Source: an uncultured Cytophagales bacterium | Lineage (GTDB): Bacteria; Bacteroidota; Bacteroidia; Cytophagales; Thermonemataceae | Reading direction: 5' to 3' | Assembly: GCA_938002655.1 (NCBI GenBank) | Contig: CALLAC010000009.1 | Span: 1 to 64,000, forward strand | Length of the DNA: 64,000 nt | In this document: positions 16,388-24,031 of the stretch, piece after piece | Layout of the letters: each line of letters starts with the position of its first letter | Position numbering within the stretch: position 1 is the stretch's first letter | Notes under the pieces: model-generated | The model's database searches: none | Seen by the model: the letters and a program-made list of their open reading frames with translations, nothing else | What the model was told of the DNA's origin: nothing | Made by a program: the position numbers and the translations under genes

Positions 16388-17076
16388 AAACACTGTGGAT
16401 AGATTTTCTTAATCTTTTTTTCCCTGATTGCTGTGCTAGTTGTCAGGGAATTTTGCTTTCAGGTGAAAAGAAAATCTGTACTACCTGCCGAGCTAATTTG
16501 CCTTTCACACATTTTCATAAACTCAATCCGCAGGAAAATCTTGTTTGCCAAAAGTTTTACGGAAAAATGCCTGTTCGTTTTGGTTTAGCTTTTTTCAAAT
16601 TCACCAAATCAGGGAAGGTGCAAAGGCTATTACACCTTATCAAATACCAAAATAAACCCGAATTGGCTCAAATATTGGGCGAATGGTACAGTTCAGAACT
16701 CGCAAATTCAAATCTCAATACAGCTTTTGATGTAATTGTGCCTGTCCCTCTTCATCCTAAAAAACTCAAAATCAGAGGTTACAATCAAAGCGAATATTTT
16801 GGTAAAGGGCTTGCTAAGTATCTGCAAAGTAATTTTGCCCCATCTGCCCTTATTCGTAATATTGCAACCGAAACACAAACAAAAAAAAGCCGCTGGGAGC
16901 GTTGGGAAAATGTAGCTCAGGTTTTTGAGGTGCAAAAACCTGAAATTATCCAAAACAAACATATTCTTTTGGTTGATGATGTTATTACTACGGGTGCTAC
17001 TTTGGAGGCTTGCGGCAAAGCTCTTCTAAAAGCCGAAGCTCTTTCGGTAAGTGTAGCCGCAATTGCAATGGCTTGA
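16384..17076 (+). CDS. comF: ComF family phosphoribosyltransferase-like protein
   Basis: The 230-residue protein begins with a zinc-finger-like cysteine set (CCASC ... CTTC, about 17-38). The PRTase domain has VPVPLHPKKLKIRGYNQSE (about 118-136) and the PRPP-binding loop HILLVDDVITTGATLEACG (about 194-212). ComF proteins are needed for DNA uptake during transformation in several bacteria and interact with the competence helicase, although many homologues have no proven role. Its start overlaps the coiled-coil gene by 4 bp, so these three genes form one unit. Imperfect AAAACTAAAAACCT direct repeats follow the stop (about 17084-17110). Confidence 0.92.
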   Translation: MKTLWIDFLNLFFPDCCASCQGILLSGEKKICTTCRANLPFTHFHKLNPQENLVCQKFYGKMPVRFGLAFFKFTKSGKVQRLLHLIKYQNKPELAQILGEWYSSELANSNLNTAFDVIVPVPLHPKKLKIRGYNQSEYFGKGLAKYLQSNFAPSALIRNIATETQTKKSRWERWENVAQVFEVQKPEIIQNKHILLVDDVITTGATLEACGKALLKAEALSVSVAAIAMA

Positions 17077-17149
17077 TTGCAGAAAACTAAAAACCTAAAA
17101 CTAAAAACCTCATAGGTTTGGTACTTACTGGCCAAAATCTCTTAAAAAT

Positions 17150-17180
17150 TTTGTAAAACATGCATTTTTTCTTACCTTTG
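17150..17180 (+). promoter_or_regulatory. promoter of kdsB
   Basis: TTTG at 17150-17153, 19-bp spacer, TACCTTTG at 17173-17180: exact Bacteroidota consensus, with the ATG 26 bp further on. Confidence 0.7.
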
Positions 17181-17205
17181 AAAGCAAACCAACTCTTTGC
17201 GGTAT

Positions 17206-17967
17206 ATGACTTCCATACTCGGAATTATTCCTGCTCGCTATGCTTCTACACGTTTTCCTGCGAAAGCTCTACATGAAATTAAAGGTAAATCTATGATTCA
17301 ACGTGTATATGAGCAAGCGGTAAAATCCAATTCGCTTTCTAAGCTTGTTGTAGCTACCGACCATAGAAAAATTTACGAACATGTACTTGATTTTGGCGGT
17401 CAGGCAATTATGACCTCCATCAAGCACCCCAGCGGTACAGACCGCTGTTTTGAAGCTCTACAAAAAATTGAAGGTAGCTTCGATTATGTGATGAATATTC
17501 AAGGCGATGAGCCTTTTATTCAGCCCGAGCAAATTGATACCCTCGCCAAAGTACTTCTGGATAGAAAAGGCGTAGAACTCGCTACGCTTATCAAAAAAAT
17601 TGACGACGAAGAAACCCTCTTTGACCCCAACGAGGTAAAAGTTGTTTTTGATGCCGAAATGGAAGCTGTCTATTTCAGCAGGCACCCTATTCCTTATTTG
17701 CATCAAGTTCCTCAAAAAGAATGGTTACAAAAATTTGATTACTACAAACATATCGGCATGTATGCTTATCGCAGTGATGTTTTAGAGAAAATTACACAAT
17801 TAGAACCTTCCAATTTGGAGCAAGCCGAAGGCTTGGAGCAGTTGCGTTGGTTAGAAAATGGCTTTAATATTCGTATCGCTATCACAGATATTGAAAGCTA
17901 TTGCATTGATGTTCCCGAAGATTTGGAACATCCAGCTATCAGAGCGTTTGTTAAGCATCTGAAGTAA
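17206..17967 (+). CDS. kdsB: 3-deoxy-manno-octulosonate cytidylyltransferase
   Basis: A 253-residue CMP-Kdo synthetase. It activates Kdo with CTP so that it can be added to lipid A. Family motifs: LGIIPARYASTRFPAKAL at the N-terminus, HPSGTDRCFEAL, VMNIQGDEPFIQPEQI, VYFSRHPIPY, HIGMYAYRSDVLEKIT and LEQAEGLEQLRWLENG, all in the usual order and length. ATG at 17206 fits the family start; a TTG three codons earlier gives only MRY ahead of it. It is monocistronic with its own promoter. Together with lpxA/lpxC and an LptF/G permease it shows that the cell makes Kdo-containing LPS. Confidence 0.96.
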   Translation: MTSILGIIPARYASTRFPAKALHEIKGKSMIQRVYEQAVKSNSLSKLVVATDHRKIYEHVLDFGGQAIMTSIKHPSGTDRCFEALQKIEGSFDYVMNIQGDEPFIQPEQIDTLAKVLLDRKGVELATLIKKIDDEETLFDPNEVKVVFDAEMEAVYFSRHPIPYLHQVPQKEWLQKFDYYKHIGMYAYRSDVLEKITQLEPSNLEQAEGLEQLRWLENGFNIRIAITDIESYCIDVPEDLEHPAIRAFVKHLK

Positions 17968-18012
17968 ATTCTTATTTTAGAAATTCAGGTTGCTTCTATC
18001 AGAAAAAAACTC

Positions 18013-18780
18013 TTATTTGTCTGAATGTATGAGCGGATAAATAATGGGCTTGCTTGGTGAGGCATCTGTTTCCAAACTAATAATCTGTAAGTTTAGCAAG
18101 TAAGTACCATCGGGGATATGATTTTCTACAAAAATTAGTTCTGTAATAGTTGCTTCTTTTCGAATGCAATGAGGATATTGCCAAAATGCCTTGTGCATAG
18201 CAAGTCTACCGCCATCTATCTCTTTATCTACCGAAGGTAAATCTACAAGCAAGTGCTGAATATTTCTTTCGGCAAGTTTTTTGCCTACAAGGCTATGCAA
18301 GTAAGGTGGATTGCTTTGGTTGTAATTACGAGTTTTTTTGTCTTCCTCATTGGGTAAAGTACGAATAATGAGAGCTTCAATAGGAATATTTGGGAGTAAA
18401 AGAGCCTCAATTTGTTCCCAAAATATGACTTTATCTTCGCCATGCCTATGTGGCAATATGCTAATCAATTGTGCTAATGAAAAAAAATTTTTATGTAAAC
18501 TATTGATAGTGACATTATCTGCCGAAATATGTGCATAGCACTCTGTATGCGTACCATTGCCATGAGGGGTAAGTGTGATTTTCTGATAATTGCAAGGTCC
18601 TCCTAGCGATACGCTACCCACAAAATCACCTGCTTGTATAGTTTGGAAGTAAGGTGGCTCTGCCCAGTAGCAATTCGGGTTATGCTTACCTTCTTGAATA
18701 GGAACGGATAAATCGTAGGGTTGGGAGAGGTCAAATATAAAGAGTTTATTTGCAAATTGAACAGTAGCTTGCTTTATCAT
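18013..18780 (-). CDS. cyclase family protein (kynurenine formamidase-like metal hydrolase)
   Basis: The 255-residue protein belongs to the putative cyclase superfamily (PF04199). The metal motif HGNGTHTECYAHIS (HxxGTHxD/E type, about 89-102) is present, preceded by YDLSVPIQEGK and followed by ALIIRTLPN, HLLVDLPSVDKEIDGG and TELIFVENHIP. Members hydrolyse N-formylkynurenine, isatin or related amides; which substrate applies here is unknown. ATG at 18780 is taken as start. Longer starts would run into the SRP RNA gene immediately upstream, on the same strand. Confidence 0.85.
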   Translation of the reverse strand: MIKQATVQFANKLFIFDLSQPYDLSVPIQEGKHNPNCYWAEPPYFQTIQAGDFVGSVSLGGPCNYQKITLTPHGNGTHTECYAHISADNVTINSLHKNFFSLAQLISILPHRHGEDKVIFWEQIEALLLPNIPIEALIIRTLPNEEDKKTRNYNQSNPPYLHSLVGKKLAERNIQHLLVDLPSVDKEIDGGRLAMHKAFWQYPHCIRKEATITELIFVENHIPDGTYLLNLQIISLETDASPSKPIIYPLIHSDK

Positions 18781-18797
18781 TCTAAACAAGAAAAAAA

Positions 18798-18876
18798 CCC
18801 ACCGCCGCTCAACCACCTACCCTTGCTGTATATTTCAACCCTGGGGGAGTTCAGCAGGAGCTGGTCGTGGGCGGTG
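18798..18876 (-). ncRNA. ffs: signal recognition particle RNA (4.5S type)
   Basis: A GC-rich island of about 80 bp between two minus-strand genes. Its minus strand reads CACCGCC at the 5' side and GGCGGTG at the 3' side (perfect 7-bp closing stem), then TTTTTTT as terminator. The middle holds the conserved SRP helix 8 core: TGAACTCCCCCAGGG and then ACAGCAAGGGTA, i.e. the CAGG / AGCA internal loop bound by Ffh. The apical part between those strands is 12 nt and does not contain the usual GGAA tetraloop. SRP RNA with Ffh targets membrane proteins co-translationally. Ends are approximate; the promoter position suggests the mature 5' end may lie a few bases inside. Confidence 0.85.
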
Positions 18877-18907
18877 CAAAAATACAAAAAAACGAATAGT
18901 CTTCAAA
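18877..18907 (-). promoter_or_regulatory. promoter of the SRP RNA gene
   Basis: Minus strand TTTG (18907-18904), 19-bp spacer, TATTTTTG (18884-18877): a perfect Bacteroidota promoter directly abutting the RNA. It may also drive the cyclase gene by read-through. Confidence 0.7.
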
Positions 18908-18929
18908 TTTTTTGAGCATTTTTTTGAAA

Positions 18930-19679
18930 TTATCCCTCGAAGCGAAATTCAAGGTTTTCAGGTTTGATTTTTTCATCATCAAGACTTAAAAACTCCTGCC
19001 AAAAAGGTTCATTAGGCAAGAGTGCCACACAAACCATTTTCTGTTTTTTGATGGGGTGTTCAAAATACAGACGACGGGAGTGTAGGTTGATACTTTGGTC
19101 TTTGTTGGGGTTGGGATAACCATATTTGATATCCCCTCGTATCGGTGAGCCAATTTTAGCAAGTTGTGTACGAATTTGGTGCGGTCTGCCTGTAAGTAGT
19201 TCTATTTCTAACAAAGTATAACCATTCAGATAGCCCAAAGTTCGGTAGCGTAGCTCGGCTTTTTGGGCTTTGGGGTGTGGGTAGTCGTAAGCTGTTACAC
19301 TATTTTTTTGTTCATCTTTCAAAAGCCAATGAGTGAGTTTATCGCGTTTTTTAGGAGGTTTTTGGCGTGTAATCGCCCAATAAATTTTTTGTACTTTTCG
19401 CTCTCGGAATAGTTGATTCATTCGCTCTAAGCCTTTGGAAGTACGAGCCAGTACTACCAAGCCACTGACGGGACGGTCAATTCGATGAACTGCTTCCAAA
19501 AAAACTGCCCCTGGTTTTTCGTATTTTACTTTAATGTATTCTTTGGCATAATCTAAAAGAGCCTTGTCGCCTGTTTCGTCGGGCTGTACGAGCATTCCTG
19601 CTGGTTTATTGACAATAAGCAAATGATTGTCTTCGTAAATTACATCAAAGGGGAATTTGTGAATACGTTCTGATTTCAT
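18930..19679 (-). CDS. RluA family pseudouridine synthase
   Basis: A 249-residue RNA pseudouridine synthase of the RluA group with no S4 domain. It shows VIYEDNHLLIVNKPAGMLVQ, the catalytic-aspartate motif EAVHRIDRPVSGLVVLART (HRID in place of the common HRLD), and ELLTGRPHQIRTQLAKIG. It isomerises uridines in rRNA or tRNA; the target cannot be told. The start overlaps the preceding gene by 4 bp (ATGA), making it the last member of a five-gene minus-strand run. The SRP RNA promoter begins 23 bp after its stop. Confidence 0.93.
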   Translation of the reverse strand: MKSERIHKFPFDVIYEDNHLLIVNKPAGMLVQPDETGDKALLDYAKEYIKVKYEKPGAVFLEAVHRIDRPVSGLVVLARTSKGLERMNQLFRERKVQKIYWAITRQKPPKKRDKLTHWLLKDEQKNSVTAYDYPHPKAQKAELRYRTLGYLNGYTLLEIELLTGRPHQIRTQLAKIGSPIRGDIKYGYPNPNKDQSINLHSRRLYFEHPIKKQKMVCVALLPNEPFWQEFLSLDDEKIKPENLEFRFEG

Positions 19680-20068
19680 TTTACAGCCTTGTAAGAATAG
19701 ATTTCTTTATCATCTTTTTCACCGAGGCTCAAAATTAACTCTTTTTTGGAGATTTTTTCAATTTTGAATTTTTGTTTGATTTTTCCGCCAAACTCATTTT
19801 CAGCTTCAATAAGTAAAAACCAAGAGTTTTCTTCCTGTACTACACTCCATTTATTTTCTTTGGGAGGGGCTTGTGCGGGTTGGAAGGTTATTACACATTT
19901 CCCATTTTCAAAAAACTCCATATGCACCACTCTACGCCGCTGGGGTACTGCTTGCATTATCATTTTATTTTTGCCCATAGTTACTTCTTGTAGCTCCCAC
20001 TTACGCACAAGCAACTTTTGAGGTTCTGTTTGCAATAGTATTGTCAGTAAAATTTGGAGTAAAGCCAT
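19676..20068 (-). CDS. small secreted lipocalin-like protein
   Basis: A 130-residue protein with a hydrophobic N-terminus (MALLQILLTILLQ), then RKWELQEVTMG, the opening strand pattern of lipocalin-like domains in Bacteroidota (KWxLxxxxxxG), and a series of short strands (VHMEFFENGKCVITF, WFLLIEAEN, LILSLGEKDD). Function is unknown; such proteins often sit in the periplasm. It overlaps the RluA gene by 4 bp and starts 7 bp after the lipoprotein gene, so it is part of the same transcript. Confidence 0.6.
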   Translation of the reverse strand: MALLQILLTILLQTEPQKLLVRKWELQEVTMGKNKMIMQAVPQRRRVVHMEFFENGKCVITFQPAQAPPKENKWSVVQEENSWFLLIEAENEFGGKIKQKFKIEKISKKELILSLGEKDDKEIYSYKAVK

Positions 20069-20075
20069 AACAAAT

Positions 20076-20846
20076 CTATCTATTGCCCAAAATGAGCATA
20101 CGTGTATATCTGCGTTGTATTTGTGAAGGATTGTTATTGGGATAAAAATCTACGAATGCCCAAGCAAAATAACTATTTTGCAAAGGTTGGGGCAAAGTAA
20201 CCGTAGGCAGAGGAACATTGGCTTTGGCATATTTATGAAAAAACTGACTCATGCCCTCAAACATGAAATTCGTTTCAACGATACTGATACCTTTGGTAGA
20301 ATCGGGCTCCGAGGCAAGTAAGGTTCCGTATTGTGTAACCGTAACAGGAAATAAAAATTCTATTCTTTCTTTATTGACAATTCCTTTCAGGTAAATTGTA
20401 TCTTTGGCGTTGATAGAATTGGTGATGGTAATTATTACATCTTCGGGACGCATATTGCGAGTACGAACTTTTTGAGGTAAACTGTATTTGATATTTCCAT
20501 CTACTATCAAAAATGACCGGAAATAATAGTCGGTACTAGGAAGCAATCTTTCAATTGTAGCACTAAAAAGTTGGTCTTCATTGGCTTTTTCACCAAGCAA
20601 AAGGCTATCTACCCCTACCATACCGAGTTCGGGTACAGCACCCATAGCCCAACAAAATCCGTGTTGCGAAGCTGTTTTTTTCTTATCGGTATCAATTACT
20701 TCGCTTGAAATATTCACTGAAAGCCCATCACCAATGAAATTGATTTCGGTGATACGCAAAGCATTTATTCGCTCAATGGGTGAACAAGCATTGAAAGCAA
20801 ACAAGCCTATCATAAATAAAAAAATCAAAAAGTAAAGTTTTTTCAT
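20076..20846 (-). CDS. lipoprotein, unknown function
   Basis: The 256-residue protein has a lipoprotein signal peptide (MKKLYFLIFLFMIGLFAFNAC, lipid-modified Cys at 21). The remainder reads like fibronectin-III or similar beta-sandwich domains: LRITEINFIGDGLSVNISSEV, QHGFCWAM, LPSTDYYFRSFLIVDG. The phrase pattern of questions about a value for a given period (GFCW, STDYYFRSF) is common in Bacteroidota surface lipoproteins. No catalytic motif. It lies 6 bp after the DUF5683-like gene and 7 bp before the lipocalin-like gene. Confidence 0.6.
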   Translation of the reverse strand: MKKLYFLIFLFMIGLFAFNACSPIERINALRITEINFIGDGLSVNISSEVIDTDKKKTASQHGFCWAMGAVPELGMVGVDSLLLGEKANEDQLFSATIERLLPSTDYYFRSFLIVDGNIKYSLPQKVRTRNMRPEDVIITITNSINAKDTIYLKGIVNKERIEFLFPVTVTQYGTLLASEPDSTKGISIVETNFMFEGMSQFFHKYAKANVPLPTVTLPQPLQNSYFAWAFVDFYPNNNPSQIQRRYTRMLILGNR

Positions 20847-20852
20847 AGTTTT

Positions 20853-21650
20853 TCAGAATTTAAGTTGAAAATGCAGTTGTGGATAAAAAGTTTGATTAAC
20901 ACCAATGCCTATTTCAGCATCTTTTTCTTTATTTTTTTTCAGAATACGCTTTTTTTCAATAGCATTTTTCGTGCCTCTTGTACCAACCAAAACAATATCG
21001 GTAGCCCATACTGCCGCAGAGGCAAAAGCCATACCAAAAGAAATAACCTCTTGTCTTTTTGCTTCAGAAAAACGACTTTGGGCTTCACTACGTGTTTGAG
21101 AGGCGAGGTATTGGTCATAGGTTTGATGAGCTTTGATGTTCATCCAGATGCTTCCACCTATCAAGCCGTATACGGTTAATGTAGTAAGTATCCAACGATT
21201 TTTCCACGCACCTGGATATTTGACCTTGTTTTGTCCTAGCCCAGGAAGCAAAGCTGAATATTTCATTGCTTCAGCATTCATAAGGTTAAAAACACTAGGT
21301 TTGTAATCAGCTTTTACTTTAATTTTCAGATTGAGCCCATCAAAATCGGGATTTTCTTCTTCGTAAAACCACCAAATTTGCTTTTCTCCTGCCAAAATAT
21401 CTTTGCCGTAGTGCCCTTTAATTTTTTCAAGTTCTTTGTAGGTTTTGCCACTATCTTGCGAAGCAAAAACTTTCACATTATATTCGTATTTGAAATCACT
21501 ATTATCATTCAAAAAATACGGAATGATAATTTTTTTTTGTTCTTTGAATAATTGAATAGGTCGTTGCTTCAATGATGGCATCTGCTGTGAGAAAGCAAAT
21601 GTGCATATATTTGCGACACAAAAATAAAATAAGCCGAAACGAATAAACAT
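20853..21650 (-). CDS. envelope protein with DUF5683-like C-terminal part
   Basis: The 265-residue protein has a signal peptide ending in AFSQQ. An N-terminal beta-rich part (about 35-115: IIIPYFLNDN, VKVFASQDSGKTYKEL, KQIWWFYEEENPDF) is followed by AEAMKYSALLPGLGQNKVKYPG and two hydrophobic segments (about 155-172 and 200-218). The ALLPGLGQ motif plus hydrophobic helices is the DUF5683 style often found in envelope proteins of this phylum. The end is beta-like (FYPQLHFQLKF). Function unknown. It follows the T9SS cargo gene by 15 bp. Confidence 0.6.
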   Translation of the reverse strand: MFIRFGLFYFCVANICTFAFSQQMPSLKQRPIQLFKEQKKIIIPYFLNDNSDFKYEYNVKVFASQDSGKTYKELEKIKGHYGKDILAGEKQIWWFYEEENPDFDGLNLKIKVKADYKPSVFNLMNAEAMKYSALLPGLGQNKVKYPGAWKNRWILTTLTVYGLIGGSIWMNIKAHQTYDQYLASQTRSEAQSRFSEAKRQEVISFGMAFASAAVWATDIVLVGTRGTKNAIEKKRILKKNKEKDAEIGIGVNQTFYPQLHFQLKF

Positions 21651-21665
21651 ATTACAATTTTTGTT

Positions 21666-23708
21666 TCAGTTTTTAATCAATTTCTGCTTAGTTACTCCTT
21701 TATTAGTGCGAATGTGTAGGTAATACATACCTTTGCTTATATGCCCGATATGATATTGCTTATCTTGTAACAAAAAGACTATTTTTCTGCCAAACATATC
21801 AAAAATTTCTGTACTTTCTATCCAAATATTATCATTTTTCTTTTCTATCCAGAAATAATCACTTACAGGATTGGGTACAATGTATAGCTGATTTGCCAAA
21901 TCATCTTGTAAATAGTTGATTAATGAGTAGCTATTTACTTTTGTTATAACTACCGTATCAGTAGGCAGATACAAGCTATTTCCCAAATGATATGCTTTAA
22001 TGAGAGCCTCTTCATCGTTGAATGTTGGAATGATAGTTAGGAGGTTATTTTCATCTATTTGGGCTACATTAGTATTAGTAGAAAAGAATTTAACATTAGG
22101 CAAACCGACATTAGTTTGAGCCGAAAGTTGTATTCTTCCATCGGGCAATGATATTGTCTGGAATGTGCTAATATCTACTTCCTGTGGTAATTTAAATTGG
22201 TATTTGTTGTAGAAAATAGGACCTGCACTTGCCTGTAAGGTATTAGTGGCATCAGGTTCAAAGTTGAAGTCTACACTTCCTTGAAATTCACCGCACACAT
22301 ACACATACCAATTTCCATTATCGTTGAATAAAGAAAGTGAGCGAATTTTATCTATGCTACTTCCTGAAATGGTGTGATACCATAGCAAATTACCATTTTG
22401 AGCATTTATTTTTAACAATGTTCCATCAAAATCATTTCCTGGAATATTGGTAAGGGCATCTGAATTGATAGTACTTGTTTTTCTATTGTAGGTAGCATTT
22501 CCTAAGTGAGAACAAGCTACAATTAAATGATTATCTTGTAAAGCGATTGCTCCTAGTTCGTCTGACGAAGAGTTACTGCCTCCTCCTACACGTGCCACCC
22601 ACAAAAGACTAAAAGGTGATTTTGCATATTTGGCAATAAATACATCTCGGCCTCCTGTGGCTGTTAAATTTATTGTTGTACTGCTTGGAACAAATTCTGT
22701 GTTTCCACCGAATGTACCTGCTACAAATATTGCATCACTGTTTAATACTACCCGAAGAGCATCTGAACCTAAATTTGTTTTTGCAATTATCAAAAAGTTA
22801 GTTACAGTTCCATCATTTGTGTTCAACACAGCTAAAAAAGCATTTCCGCTAGAACTTGGGCTTATAATAGCTACATTAAAACTACCTATAGTTGCACCAT
22901 TGCTAACATAGCCTACTACGTAACAGTTGGCATTATCGACAGCTATGCTATACACGTTATCGTTACTATCCATTGCTCCTACTCGCATGCTCCATTGGTG
23001 AGTAAATGAAGAAGAGATAGGGTTGTATTGATATTTAGCAAGCCATCCTTCGTATCCAGTACCTGGATTAGGTAAGGTAGTAGCAGGTAGAGTTTCCACT
23101 GTACAATCAATCTGATAGAAGCCTCCGACGTAAATATTTCCTGCATTGTCTATTTCCAGTGCATAAATAGTCTGAAAACCCACTCCACTAATTACCTTAG
23201 CTCCAATAGCGAAACCCGCATCATTGTAATTTTTATTCAAGTCGTATACTGCAAAGAAAGCATCTTCATTGAATGGTGAGTAAGAAGAGATCGTTATACT
23301 AGCAACATTCGGGGCAACAGAAACATTATTTCCTGCAAATTGTCCCGCAACAAATAGTCTATTGTTAGTTCTATCCACTTTAATAGCATTAGCTCTATCT
23401 GTTGAGTCTATTCCTCCTATCCGAAATGCCCAATGAAAATTTCCTGATTTATCAATTTTCATTACAAAAATGTCTCTGGCACCAAGTGCCTCCAAAGAGG
23501 TAGTAGGTGAAGTAGGAATAGAGACAGTCCCATTGAAAAAACCAGTAACATACAAATTTCCATCACTATCCGTATCTGTGGCTTGTACAGTCAGATTGGG
23601 TGTTTGTTTGAGCCATTCTAAACGCAAGCGGCTATAATTATTTTGAGCAGAGCTTTCTATGCTTACAAGAACAAGTAATACGCAAAAAAAATAGAATATC
23701 TTGTTCAT
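21666..23708 (-). CDS. T9SS-exported protein with SBBP-like beta-propeller repeats
   Basis: About 680 residues. A signal peptide (MNKIFYFFCVLLVLVSIESSAQ) is followed by repeated blades of the SBBP kind (DGNLYVTGFFNG, NNRLFVAGQFAGN, AGNIYVGGFY, NCYVVGYVSN, DAIFVAGTFGGN, WYVYVCGEFQG; about one per 60 residues to residue 500). A linker leads to a type A sorting domain (LYIVPNPVSDYFWI ... TEIFDMFGRKIVF ... GMYYLHIRTNKGVTKQKLIKN). Such proteins leave through the type IX system and are anchored or released at the surface. ATG at 23708 is chosen because the upstream eight codons precede the signal peptide. It heads the run of five minus-strand genes. Confidence 0.88.
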   Translation of the reverse strand: MNKIFYFFCVLLVLVSIESSAQNNYSRLRLEWLKQTPNLTVQATDTDSDGNLYVTGFFNGTVSIPTSPTTSLEALGARDIFVMKIDKSGNFHWAFRIGGIDSTDRANAIKVDRTNNRLFVAGQFAGNNVSVAPNVASITISSYSPFNEDAFFAVYDLNKNYNDAGFAIGAKVISGVGFQTIYALEIDNAGNIYVGGFYQIDCTVETLPATTLPNPGTGYEGWLAKYQYNPISSSFTHQWSMRVGAMDSNDNVYSIAVDNANCYVVGYVSNGATIGSFNVAIISPSSSGNAFLAVLNTNDGTVTNFLIIAKTNLGSDALRVVLNSDAIFVAGTFGGNTEFVPSSTTINLTATGGRDVFIAKYAKSPFSLLWVARVGGGSNSSSDELGAIALQDNHLIVACSHLGNATYNRKTSTINSDALTNIPGNDFDGTLLKINAQNGNLLWYHTISGSSIDKIRSLSLFNDNGNWYVYVCGEFQGSVDFNFEPDATNTLQASAGPIFYNKYQFKLPQEVDISTFQTISLPDGRIQLSAQTNVGLPNVKFFSTNTNVAQIDENNLLTIIPTFNDEEALIKAYHLGNSLYLPTDTVVITKVNSYSLINYLQDDLANQLYIVPNPVSDYFWIEKKNDNIWIESTEIFDMFGRKIVFLLQDKQYHIGHISKGMYYLHIRTNKGVTKQKLIKN

Positions 23709-24031
23709 ACCGATTTCAAGAAGTTTAGCCACAAATTTTTTATACTTTTTACTTTAACGCTTTTTTTGAAAGCACAAAAATTATACCATTTTCCATTGAT
23801 ACGTACAGGAGAAATTAGGTAACTCAAATACAGGGCTTTTTTATTTTCTTGTAAGGGGAAATACATTTTTGTAGGAATAAAAACCGTCTATGCTGTTTGT
23901 TAGTTAATTTGTTTTGAAATAAAGCAAAAAACTGATTTTAAGCAAAACTGCGTCAGATTTAATGTTTTTTGAAAGGAAAAATATTGAACCCAAAATTTTT
24001 TGTATCTTTGCCAAGTATTTTTTAAAAAGAA
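23709..24031. other. intergenic region between divergent genes
   Basis: About 320 bp of AT-rich DNA between the T9SS cargo (minus) and gcvP (plus). The only signal I can defend is TATCTTTG at 24003-24010, a -7 box for gcvP, but without a well-spaced TTTG partner. I see no riboswitch-like conserved helices (a glycine riboswitch would be the natural candidate), no RNA gene and no convincing ORF. Confidence 0.5.

Noticed and set aside
17084-17115. Direct repeats AAAACTAAAAACCT after comF as a mobile element trace
   Set aside because: Only two short AT-rich copies; better explained as a degenerate copy of the hairpin family.
23709-24031. Possible glycine riboswitch ahead of gcvP
   Set aside because: I could not find the conserved glycine aptamer helices; only a -7 box is visible.
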